From NCBI GenBank assembly GCA_008921705.1, contig VFFE01009205.1:1254521-1318520 (forward strand): a stretch of 64,000 nt of DNA, written 5' to 3'. The position numbers and the translations under genes are program-made. The notes under the pieces were generated by a model. It ran no database searches. It was not told where the DNA came from and worked only from the letters and a program-made list of their open reading frames with translations. The stretch is from Burhinus oedicnemus. Lineage: Eukaryota; Chordata; Aves; Charadriiformes; Burhinidae. Numbering within the stretch: position 1 is the stretch's first letter; each line of letters begins with the position of its first letter. Shown piece by piece: positions 48,661 through 61,000 of this stretch.

Positions 48661-51600
48661 TTTCCACGAACTTTAGCAAAGTTTGGATCAGACTTGAACT
48701 GAAGACATTATCCCAAGCCTGCGCATGGAGGGAAACACCCCATCTGGCGCAGTGCTTCAGCAGGGATCCAGCTGAGCTGCAGGTAGCAACTCATGGGGGT
48801 GCAACGTGTTCATCAGGACATGGATTTCCAGCCTAGATCATGGCACCATTGGTTTCTTGAGCTGAGACATCTGCTCTTCTCCTGCCATCATCAAAAGTCA
48901 ATCCCTATTTCCTTTGCAAAGCTCATTGTGTAGCAGTAACCTGACTTATTTTAGGATCAGGCTTTTGTACTAAGCCTCTTGGAAGCTTTCTCTTCACACG
49001 CACGCTCACTTGCACATGCACACAAACACACCCCTTCCCTGTAACATGCTTCCCCACTCCAGCAGCCAGAAGCATGATCAGAATGGATTTTATAGGTTGT
49101 GCAGAAACAATCCCAACAATTAATTAAAAACTTTTAAAGCATTCTGCAAACGTCTTAGTTGCTGTCAACAAGCAGTCAACAAATGCAGATTGAGTTTTTC
49201 TCCTCCTACTTCACACTTTCCATATTTCCCAACGCTTGCCAGAATGTTGTGGCGACAGATGCAGACAATAGATGCTTTACTAAACATGTCCTTGATATCT
49301 GCATAATCTCCTTTAATATATATCATTAACTTGGGCCAGTCCCATGTTATTGCTTCCCCAACATTGCAAGCACATCATGATCTGGAAGGAGCTATTTATT
49401 GCTCCAAGAATGTGACTCTCTTGCCTAACCAGTCAGGCCTCAGAATTTTACTTACTCATCCGTTTTAGCTTCTGTTCCCTCCAGTACCTAATACAGAAAG
49501 GACTAAAATGAGAACTCGTAGCCCCTGTCTTGCAGTATAACATTCCTCCCAAACACTTCTCCAAGCTGCTAAAATCTGGGCATCTGCAAATCCAAATTTA
49601 TGCAAAAGTATTGTGGTCATTGATGAAATCCCTCCTCTAATCAAATTTGTCAAGTGCACACTATGGTCATTCATGCTTGTGAGGTGCACAGGATTTGAAA
49701 TCTCCGAAGGGAACAGGACAGAAGAGTTTCAGAATTGTACAGCAGACACCTTCCTCTGTGTTATCTGGTAAAAATCTGCACTTGGGACACATTATAGAAA
49801 TAACTGCATTGGCAGGAATGTGGAGAAGTCAGTAGTAAGAGGCATGTTGAAGTGATAGGCAAGGCCAGATTCTCAGCCTGAGTAACCTGGACTGAGGTAG
49901 AGCTTAGAGGGTCACAGCTATTTCTCCTACCCCAGATCTACTGAGTCAGCCCTGGCACCACAGGCCCTAAGCAAATAGTCTCAGTTGGGGCAGCCTGCAG
50001 CAAGGAAATGCTTGGACGTCTATCTAGGGTCTACATCTCACAAACGAAAACCAAACCTGGCTAAAGGCTCCCTTGCTGTGATGCAGCAAGAGTTTGTGGT
50101 CCCTCAAAGCCAGCTGGAATGACCTGGCTCCCAAATCACGAAGCTTCCCTGATAACCTACTGCTGTGCAGTGCTCCACAGGGCACCATCGTGCTGGCCAC
50201 AAAAGCAAGCCTGAGGCTGAATTCATCAGAAATGCTCTTGTGTGCGGCATGTCCAGATCCACTGCACTGCCCTGAGCCATTCTCCTCCCAGAGGGTCCCA
50301 CATATCCCTGCACAACAACAACAACCCCTCCTTCACTCTCCCAGGCATGGAGCACAACTCATATTAGCAAGACAGACTCTTTCTTTATCTCAATACATCT
50401 GTGTTTCTTCCCACATCTTTTCTTTTTTCTTTTTTTAATTCATTTTGTCTTTATGACAGCTGTCAACTTATCAGAGGATGATACCAACAGTCTCTCCTTT
50501 CTTTTCTGCCTTCTTACCATGGCCAGCAATAGAGATCCTGTGGGAACAATGGTAACGCCTCACCCTATCTGGCACTTTTGCCCAGGATGGTACCAAATGC
50601 ACCAACGTTCCCAATGTTTTTCCTGCATAAGTACCTCCACAAGGCTCTTGTCATCCTTCCTTTTGGATAAATCTACTCAGGTTTGGACATTTTCTATATG
50701 CTTCTTAAGAGTGGCTGTTTCAGGAGTCACTATGGGTCCATACTTTGTGCTCCTTAGCAGTACCTGAAGGCTGTGGGGATGGCTGCACAGGGTATAGTAT
50801 CTAGCCTGCTTCATTTGTACGGCACTTTTCAGATTCCGAGGCTTCAATCCTCACACCATGCCAACAGATTATTCTGCTTCAGGCCACAGGGAACATCTAG
50901 AATCATGCTACTGAAAGCTGATGGTAGACACCTAAAATAGGGGCTTTGGTGATCTGAACTGCATAGATATTTATACAAGCCTTTCTCACAATGCACAAAG
51001 TTCAGTCTGGTGCAACTTATGAGACTGCTCTGGGACCAATTTCATTTTTCATAAGTCCTGAGTAGGAACCTAGAAGTTTTGCTCCTAGGACCTCAAATCT
51101 GGCTGTAGACTGTAGGCATGTTTGTTCTACAGAAATAGAAGCCAGGACACACAGGCTATGTCCTTCCAGAGGGAGGCAGTCACATACGGCCCCTTCCTTT
51201 TTTTTTCTTTGCAAACGCCACGACAGCCTCCGCTGCTCCGCAGACAGTCCTGAGTGAAGGTAATTCATCTTGCAAGGGAAGGCCAGCAGGTTCACTGACC
51301 TAACTAACAGGTGTGCTGCAGGAACCCTAGAATACGTACAAACATCCTTTTCAATTTCAGGTAAATGCACGTGCCTCTGTTTGGGATTTCCTACCCACTG
51401 TATTCTCCTGCTAAATTCAGTGCGTTACCCTTTGCCCACCTTTGGTGGGATTTAAGTCCATATATCCTATATCACTGTAGCAGTCTAGGTAAGTCTAGGT
51501 TTTTTTCCCCGGCCATCTCTGCTAAAATCATGACAGAACTTACACAAATATAAAATGGAGGCTCGCAGGAGCAACTTTCTCCTTTGCTTTGTACAAAGCT

Positions 51601-54594
51601 ACCAGCAGTCGTGATAGAAACAAAGCAACCAGGTTCAGTGGCCAACCAAAAAAGGCCAGGAAGGAGATAAAGTGTTACCCAGCCTGAGTTCCACTGATAC
51701 CTGTATTTTTTTAAATCTTCAGCTGTTATTAAGATTGCAGTACTAGACTGGCAATATTCAGGACCTGATGTACATTTATTATGGAGATGAACGTTACCGA
51801 AAACAAGCACAGCAGGAGCGTATTGCTCTTTAGCTTTTGGGTTTTTGATAAGCCATTGCCATTGTGAAATCTATCAAACTGCTCCTGAAACTCTGGCAAA
51901 CTGAAACTGGATCCTTTTGCCCGAGCCCCGTAACACAGAGCCTTGTGCCAGATGACTGTGTTTCTTGCATGCGTAAAATTCGCTTCAATCAGTTGACAGA
52001 AGGTTTGGGGTTTTCCAAATGTTGTGAACCTGGTTGAGATTATTGAAATCCTCAACTATAGGAGTGTTGGGTTACTGTTCTTTTAAAGCATGCTTCCTCT
52101 GACAACAAAATGTAATTAAGGAGGCCATCGCTGTCATGTTACGGTCTCTTTTTAGAATGTCTGGAAGAATGTAAAAAGGGCATAGCAAAAGTTGCTTAAC
52201 CTTCCTAGAAATAAACGTCTCTAACATTTTTACATCTTCTCTTTGGTCCGTATTGGTCACAATGATGAAACAATTTAAAGGAGAAAAGGTCACGGCAAAG
52301 CAGTGAACTTTATATGCTCTTCAGTGCAATAAAAGTTTTTTAATGTATTAGCTGGGAAAGGCATGCCTAGCAATATGAGAGAAGAGGATGGATTTCAGAT
52401 TCTCAGTAGACTGTTAGAGAAGAAAGGGTTTGGGTATCTGTGTGAATCAAACACCAAAAAAATGAAACACTTGCAAATTTTCCATCTTATTTATTTTCAG
52501 CAAAAGGAAGTAAAACTAGGTTCACCCTTCCATCCAATATTCAGCACACACGCAGTGTCATGGAAAACCGGCTACCTCACTTCCAAAGCACATGCTGTAC
52601 TGAGGGTAGGTTCAAAAATTAGCATGGTTAAAACTGTCTCTAATTTGTGCCAGCACCTACAGGCAAGAAAGATCAATTTGAGTGAGGAAGATTATTTTAG
52701 GCTCTACCTTGAAAATTAAAATCATACCTAATTTTTTATCATATGTCTTTGCTGGTTTGCTTATGTGCAGCCAGGGTATTCAGGAAAATTCTTAAATCAT
52801 GTCCAAGTTGTTCAGAAAGTGCCACTTGCTAGAAAATTCACCTTTTCTTCTTGTTCTCATGCTGCCAACACAAACACGACGCCTTCTAGTAATGCAAATG
52901 TCAAACCTTTCAAATCTTTTCTTCTATTAAAGCCACAAATTCTGCAGAAAATTTAAAACAAATAGGAACTAAAATCCACACATTTCTTGTTAATTTTTAA
53001 AAACTATTTTTCTTTTAAAAGTAGCTGGAGTTGATTATCTTCCTAAGGCAATCATCTTTGCTGCCTAATTTTAGAAGCTGCACTGGGGGTGAGAGTGGTT
53101 TTATTTCTATATGTTATTTCCCAGAGCATGTTTTCCTCAAAATCTCCACACAGACTCTTTTTAAAGCTTACTCTGGTTTTCACCATTTTGGAGGTTCACT
53201 TTTTTATGTATTTCTGGTCAGTGTCGAAAGAAAAAATTTTTTTCCCAAGCACCATATTTTACAAAAATTTGTAAAGTATATTTGTATTAGGTCTCACAAG
53301 TATTCACAACACCAACTGATTCTAAAAATTGCACTAATTGAGTGAAGAAATAAATATATTGTACTATGCGGCCAAACAAAATCACTCTGAACTTTAAGTC
53401 CTGAATATTCAAAACCTCCATGCGTAAACTGTGACCAAGAAGAATCCATTAAAATAATTTGAAAAAAGAAAACTTGAGAAAGTTGTATCTGTTTGTGAAC
53501 AATTCATGAGCACAGAATGAGGCAAAATTCATGGAATGAATTATTCTTTGTGAATTATTGGCCCAGTATTATCCTCGTAACCAATGAGACACATGATTTA
53601 CATTTCTTTTACAGGCGATAGTAGCTAATTGATGTCCTGGTGTGATATGGAATGAAGCACAGTCATATAAATAAATTGTTTCCTAAATTCCTCACAAAAA
53701 CACATTAATATCTTAGACACCATGCAATTGTATGCAGCGAACACTGCTAAGACAGTAATCGTGTCATCAAGAGTTAATTTATTCTCAGCAAGTCCATGTA
53801 ATGCAGATATTAATCTCCCGGAGCACTCACTGGTGTTCAGGGTTAAAACATTCACAGTTTCTGAAACATAACCGGGTCTCACATACGCAGCTGCTCTCGA
53901 ATAGCCAAAGTGAGCTGCTGCTCGATGAGGAGTTGGCACTTAGCTGCCTTTTTAGAAGCAGGAGTAAAGAATTTCAGAACACAAAGGGAAGGTGAGCTTG
54001 TTCATATTTCCAGAGATGTTTCTGCTACCTATAAGTTACAGTTACTGAGTTACAGATGCATAGGAATTCTTAAAAAGTGAGCAATGCAACTCTTGGCAAG
54101 CGGCAGGGAAGACTCAAAAGAAACACTCTTTTGAGAAGACAGTTTGAATGTAAACATGAGTTTAAAAAAACCCCAAATCACTTCCTAAATCCATCTTGCT
54201 GTACATTACCTTAGTTTGCCACAGTACAATTAAAAATTAAAAGAATGCACACACCAGAGCAAAACTAATGATTACGCAGAGCCAGCTGTTAGCTTGCTTC
54301 TCCGGGCAGCCAGAAGCAGGACATGTACGGGGCCACCACTCGAATAACACCAAAATGACCCCAGCCGCATCTAGCGCACGAGGACACCAGAAGTAGCCTC
54401 TGAACAGGCTACCACAAACCCTACTTACCGTCAGGCCTTCAAAATAAGGGCTGGGTAAGCCCACCTGCCCCGTCTCTCTCGCAGCTGTGTGCTGGGCAGG
54501 AGAAGCCCTGGATCTGGCCCTTCATTCTCCATGCTGTTGCCTCTGGGGAAAGCTGCGAATGAGAAAATTTGATACACTTCCCTGAAGTGGTGGG
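48661..54594. other. Non-coding DNA, nothing recognised
   Basis: No gene is recognised over nearly 6 kb. Several frames of 100 to 118 codons occur at 50094-52719 and 53625-53939. None shows a domain, signal peptide or family resemblance, and they are scattered across strands. I see no CR1 3' ends here. Sequence at 53600-53900 is unique and might be a conserved element. Confidence 0.45.
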
Positions 54595-54600
54595 TTTTTT

Positions 54601-54696
<96 letters not shown>

Positions 54697-54700
54697 TTTC
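54595..54700. repeat. (CTTT)24 tetranucleotide microsatellite
   Basis: Twenty-four perfect CTTT units from 54602 to 54697, preceded by T6 and followed by TTC. It is a pure polypyrimidine/polypurine tract, the type that can adopt triplex (H-DNA) structure, and is almost certainly length-polymorphic. Its complement translates to repeated Lys-Lys-Glu-Arg, which creates false 93- and 100-codon frames at 54431-54733. Confidence 0.98.
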
Positions 54701-57700
54701 TCCAGTTGGCTGCCTTTCATGTGGGCTCAGCACACTGCTTTATGATATCTTCATCAACCATTTGAAAGCTCTGGGTCAGAAGCTCTGAGATTTGAAGGTA
54801 GAACTGCACTAATTGGCTGAATGGCCCTTTTGACCATAGTCAATTTCTACTAATTAGAAAAAAGAATAATTAGCTAATGTTGGCGAAGAGCTTTGAAGAT
54901 GAATAAGCTATGGGGAAAGCACTAGGCATTATTAGTGGGAAAACAGTTTGATCTTTTTTTAAATTTGTATTTAAGTAGCTCAAAGTGATTATAAATGGAC
55001 CAAATGTAATGGCTAACCACCATAAGATTAATACAATGTCTTTGGGGAAATTACAGTTTATATTATACAATTAAATATTATACAATCACTTTATTTTAAG
55101 GACTCCTCCTTGGAATTTTCTATTTAGTTCCGGTCAGTATGCTTTTTATATGTCATTTAATCCTTCCTCATACCCAACTAATTTGTACAGATAAATTATA
55201 ATTACTATATAATAATAATGTCAATGGTTAGGCAAGTAAATGTGAGCCTGCACCTGAGAAATATTGTATTATAAAACAGTTTTGTATAAATGACTCAAGC
55301 ACGTTGTTTTCCATTCACCGGATGCTTTCTCTACTTACAACCCTTTTCAGAACAGCATTGTAAACACGTTCACAGAGTGATACGATGGGCCACATCCTGA
55401 GCTGGTTAGCTCAGCACAGCCCCATTTTTATCGCAGTCTAAAGCAGTAGTTAGCTCTCCTTGAAGTGGCACAAAAACGGCAAAGAAAAGATGAAGCTCTC
55501 CTTTCTTCTCGCTGAATTCTGGGAGTATTTGATATGTAAACTTATATTTGTACAAGCTGCTTTTCCTTGTAAAAAAGCATCATGCACACTATCCAGGACT
55601 GAAATGTTGCTGGGGCCCCAGGTGAGAGTACTCTGTTTGGACAAAAATATTCCTTTCATTTCGTTCCTGTAAGAAAAGTCCACCTTTTGTGTTACCAGTA
55701 ATTCACAGCCTGTTCCCATCTGGGTATGCTTCCAGGTACTTTAGCTTCAACGGCATGACCAGAATTCCAGTGTGAGTAACACGCCATACTTCTCCTGGAG
55801 GAAGGACTCCACTTTGGCTTACCAAACCTGCCACTCCTCAGAGACACCTCTGTAGCATGAGGTACGTGTTTGCACGTATTAATGTATGTCGCTTTTCTCC
55901 CCTCCCTTTTAAAACTGCCACTCAGAAATAATTTAGCCCCTGTTAGCTGGAATGATAAATGGAAGATATATTTGGCAACCTTCATACCTGGTTTCCTTCT
56001 TGGCCCCTCCTCTTGCTTGTAAAATTCAAGATGAAATTACCGTCCCACTGTCATTACTATTCCATTGCCAAAAGCTGTCTGGATAGTTTATATACAGGCT
56101 AGAGAAAAGAAAGGAGTAAAATAAGCTTTGGATTTCTATGCTGATTCCTACCCTGCTTTGTGGACACATGATGCAAAGCCCTCGGGTCCGATAACATACC
56201 ATTTTGTGCAGGAATAAACTAAACGAGGTGTCATGATGTGAAGAATCAAGACTTAAGCATCTTTTGGCATCTCAAGTTCAAATAGAAGTAAGAGAAATGT
56301 AGCTTCCTACTGAGATGGATATGTTGGACTGATCTACTGGGCTGTGTGGGCTTCAGAAATAAAAACCCAGTCTCTGTCTTCTGCATGTGGCAATAAAAAT
56401 GAATTATATTCTTCATAAGAAAAGGAGTTATCCAGTGTACTTGGTTGCTGTGTGACCTACTGTCCATTGGACTATTGAACTGATCTTTAAGATGCCGTCT
56501 TGAAATGGGGAAAAGAATATTAATATATATCCATATGTGTGTGAATATATATATTGTGTATTAATACATTGTTTGTTTGTTTTTTAAAAAAGAAACAAGT
56601 TGTAGGTAAGTTCGGAAACAAGTATTTTCAGCCAAAATCTGCCCCAAGCCTTAAACAGATGATTATAACTTTAGAGAAGGTTGACAGTCTGCCAGGTAAA
56701 GCAAGTCAAATCACAGGGGATCAGCATGAAGAACCTGTTGTTCTCACAAACCCAAAGTTTAGTTTCAAGGAACTGCAACCATGACAAATCATGAGTTTGT
56801 GGATGTCAGTACCCCAGGGATGGGTCATTCTATGTACTACTGATCCCCAGGGTAAGGGAAGTCCAGAGGGAAGGTACCTGAGTGACATTTTAGCTTTCAT
56901 GTCAAAACGGAGGACAGTGAGCAGCTGTGTGGAGTGTGGCTGTGTGGATGGAGCCCTGCATTTCCTTAGCAGTTCTGCTGTCCATTCTCCCAACTTCTGG
57001 TGTGGGTCTGGGCAGTGAACTCATTCAAAGGAGTAGGACAGGAACACTGTAATGAAAAACCATCAGGCAAAAGCTGCTTATTTTCCCAAATAACCAAGGT
57101 TTTCTCTGTTTTTCCCCAGACATTTGTTCTTATCCCACTCTGCAGTAATAGCTAGAAAATGACACATACGTAGCTCCCTAACATAAAAATAGCAACAAAG
57201 GAGAGTGATACTCCAAACCAGTCTACTAGGAACAAGTCTTGTCTTAGAAGTAGGAAAAAAGCCTACAAAACAGACGAAGCATGTGAATTAACTAGCGCCA
57301 GTGTTTCCAAAACCACTGAAAGCAAAGGAAGATCCAAGAAGACACTGATATTTATATATCTGGGGTTTTCTATCAGATCTTGCAATGTGACAACAACACA
57401 TGTCAGTGTCAGCACAGGTCCTGCTGGCAACACCTTGAAAACTGTGTGGAGGTATAGAAAATAAACAGCACTAGCTGTGATTTCCGTGATAAAATACGAA
57501 TGTAAGCAAAGCCTCTTGGGATCCATAATCTGGAATTGTCACGGGATACAGATTGTCTGTCTTTCTGATAAAAGATGTCAGTTCCTTTTCTGGGTTTTAA
57601 ACAGAAAGAAGCACTTGTGATTATTAGGCTGGCTGTATACCATGAGGTCTGTTGACAGAATCACTACACACAGCGTATGTGTCTGCTTCACCCATCAATG

Positions 57701-57943
57701 TTCCTAAAATTTCTGTATCAAAAGAACAGTGCAGCCCAGTCTCAGCCATAGAAAACCCAACTCCCTACCCCAGAACTCCTAATTTCCCCTAGTACACATA
57801 GTGGAACAAGACTAAAATTTCCTGGTACCTACACAGATCAAAAAGCTTCCACTAGGTTATCCCACATCAGGCATTCATAATTTTAAAAAGCAGCTGATTA
57901 ATTAAGCTTGATGAAAGATCAGGTGGTTGTTGCCATTTTGCAG
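54701..57943. other. Non-coding DNA, nothing recognised
   Basis: No gene is recognised. ATATTATACAAT occurs twice, 15 bp apart, at 55060-55086, and a TA/TG-rich stretch lies at 56520-56560. Otherwise single-copy AT-rich sequence. Confidence 0.45.
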
Positions 57944-58029
57944 AGCTGGAAGCTCATGCTGTGAGGTGCACAACATTCCGTCAAGGAAGGATGAGCACCC
58001 TGAGCTAGCACAGATTCACATCCTTTGTG
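57944..58029 (+). other. Exon-like segment of unknown status
   Basis: A near-consensus 3' splice site (GGTTGTTGCCATTTTGCAG, ending at 57943) and a near-perfect 5' splice site (TGTG followed by GTAAGTATT, from 58030) bound 86 bp, a normal internal exon length. It could be an exon of an uncharacterised long non-coding RNA or distant gene. The upstream part (CCATTTTGCAGAGCTGGAAG) also loosely resembles the MIR SINE core, so the splice signals may be coincidental. There is no evidence of transcription. Confidence 0.15.
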
Positions 58030-61000
58030 GTAAGTATTGCCTGAAGGGGAGCCCAAACTGCAATACGCTGCCTTTAAAACTAATTAAGAAGAGATGCATC
58101 CCACACTGAGAATGATTATATTCAAGTACCTTTAATACTGCAAAGAAGGCCAAAAACTGAAATATTGACCTTTCTGCTGCCAACCCAGTGAATGCAGAAA
58201 TAAACCCTAAACAAAACAGGCTTGTTGCTCAACGTTAATTTTAAAGCACAGGACTGAAAAACGCTTTTCCGAGCACCAGTAATAAAGCAGAACCCACATG
58301 AGCTCTCTGAAAACAAGTCTCTGAGCTGAATCGGCAGCAGGTCTCATTTTGCGCACCACAGCCTGGCTGGTGAAGGTTCCCCTGGTTTGCACAGCAAACA
58401 CCAGGACCTTCTGTAAATCCCTACTAAAGATGACCAGTGGAACCACGTGCTTGGAGACATCACTCCAAAGCTTGAAAGGGCTCTTCTCAGAGCACTGTGC
58501 TGGGAGTGAATGGATCTGTCACTGTGGGTGTATCTGAATGACGATGCTCTCCTAATATCAGATATCCTGCAAAAGCAAAGAGGGACGCCAAATATGCTTT
58601 TTCTTGTCTGATGTTTGCCCAACTGAAATTGCACAGCTCTCAGCCACTCCACTACCTAGATTTCCTAACGCCCTGAACCCAGTATAAACTGGGTTGCTCT
58701 CCATTTTCTTACACAAAACCAACTGCATGTGCAAACAGTAAAATCTGGAGCATCACACACTGGCCCAGTGAGTCATCCATTTCTGCACTTACTTCAGGTG
58801 TACATCACGACCAGGGGAACGTGACTGGTTTCCCTCCTGCCCTAGTTATAACCCAGACTAACTGTGCTCAGATCAGCAGCACTGCACCGGGGTATCCAAG
58901 ACAAAGAGAGCTTTTATCCATCAGCATTACAACTGCAAGGCTGGAAGCATGGATTTCTGCATTAAATTCTTCCAAAACACCATTTCCACCCACACTGCTG
59001 TTTGTGACTCACATTTGCTTCACTACCAGGTGTGGGAGAAGTGCCTCAGCCCTGCCTGTTCACCTGTTCACTCTCCTCCTGCAGTTGTTTCTGCTGCCCA
59101 CAAGGTCAATGCATCATCTACTAAGGTTAATGCAGACACCCATGAAGCCCATACTTACCCTGACGTACAAACCCCTTCCAGACTGCCACATGGCGACATG
59201 ATCATCCAAAATTTCTTCCTCATTCTCGTTATAATTTGAACGATCATCCAGAAAAAGAAAGAACACCCAGTTCATTAACACCACCCGTCTTCTACTGCAG
59301 ACCACCAGTAAGAGGACACAGCAAAGAAAGAGGAAACTCAAACATAAGTGGAGACTTGCTGACACTGAATAATAACAACCCTATAGTTTACGCCCACTGC
59401 AAGGACAAAAAGAAAAGTTAGAGCTTGTGGAAATATAGCTCCTGTAAAGCTGCCAGTGATAATGTCACTGACAGCTTCAGCTTATTAGCCACGCAAATGC
59501 TGTTCATGCAAATCAGAGCTACGCAGTGTTTAAAAAAATATTCCTGCAATCATGAATCGATATTCATGGTATTTCCTAACGTGTGTCCTCCTCTCTCTTC
59601 CCTACATCTCCGCCCACTTCTGAACTTTTCTCTCACCCCTTCCCTAGAGCATACCAGCTAAATGCCCAGCATGTAATCTATGTTGATGAGCAAGTAATTT
59701 TATTAATTAATCCAGGAAGCTGGGTATTGCAATATTTTTCATGCAATTTCTTTCATCAGAAGCCTGGCTTTCAGTTCATTTTCTGCATGTGTGTAATGTT
59801 AGTGGAATACAGTGAAGAGACAAGTCAGCTTCATTGGAGAGTGGATCCTTGTTGTCCAAAGCAAGCAGCTCCCAACAGCCAGATCCAAAGCACTGAAATC
59901 AAAAGAAATACTCGTTTTTCATTGGCTTCAGTGGGCTTTGGATCAAATCCATAAGCTTTAATAACTCTGCCATGTTATAAAACTCGGTTTTGCAGAATGA
60001 GAGTGAGTGAATTACTGATGCCCACTCCCACTTTAATATTTATCCTAGTCTGAGAAAAACATCATGTCACATGATTTTTTTTTCTGTTTATTTTTCTTTT
60101 TTCTTCTTTTTTGAAAATACATTCTGATTATGCCAAACGGGCAAATGGCCAGTTTAACTGACTTGAGCCTTTGATCCTCATGAGTTACTTGTCTCTTCAG
60201 CAAGGTTCTCATTTGAAGTGCTTTCAGCACCTGATTTATTAACAGTCGGGTGGAGTTAGGCTGTTTTGCAATTCCTGAGAAGCTGATAATAAATCTGATG
60301 CTCGTATCACAGGTGGTGCTGATATTTTAGCTGGATTGCAAAAAAGTTCATAAACTGAAACAAATGTTTCTATATTGATGCTTCCATCCTGGAGTCCAGA
60401 AAGGGACTCGTGTTGTCCATTCTGTTGGACGTTTTGCCTTTCATAGATTTCCTTTCTGATTACTCTACAATTCAATCTTTTAAATGTCTTCCCTTCATAT
60501 TATACTCATAAATTTTATTTTAATAAAAATAGGTGTCTAACAGGCATAAACAAAAAATGCCAAAAAACCCTTAATTCTTTTTCAAACCTTTTGCACGTTT
60601 TGTTTAAACCAGATGTTTCTCTGACTTGTCATTGTGATGAAAGGAAACCCAATACCCCCTCTGCTTTCCAGTGCAGAGCTGCAGAAACAAGGAATGACAG
60701 AGGAAGAGCAAGAACCATCTTAACTGGGAGGTGATTATTACAGCTAGAAGAGAAAGAGCGAGGACACATGCTGATGGTGGGAGCTCACAGATTTGAACAG
60801 TCTTGTTACCTTTTTTCTCACAGTCTAAAATAATTTTAAAGACTGCGTCTGTGTGATTCAATACTCCAGCTGAAACAAAGTCAAATAAACTCCACCCACC
60901 TGTTAGGCAACATTCTGCAAATCCAGTATTAATGTCACGTTCCTAATTATATTTCACTTCTCCTGTTACATTTTTGCTATGATCCTGTCTTCACTGAAAG

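Noticed and set aside
53625..53939. 104-codon minus-strand frame in unique sequence
   Set aside because: No domain or paralogue recognised; the region may be a conserved non-coding block, but coding is not supported.
54431..54733. Lys/Glu/Arg-repeat proteins
   Set aside because: Pure translation artefacts of the (CTTT)24 microsatellite.
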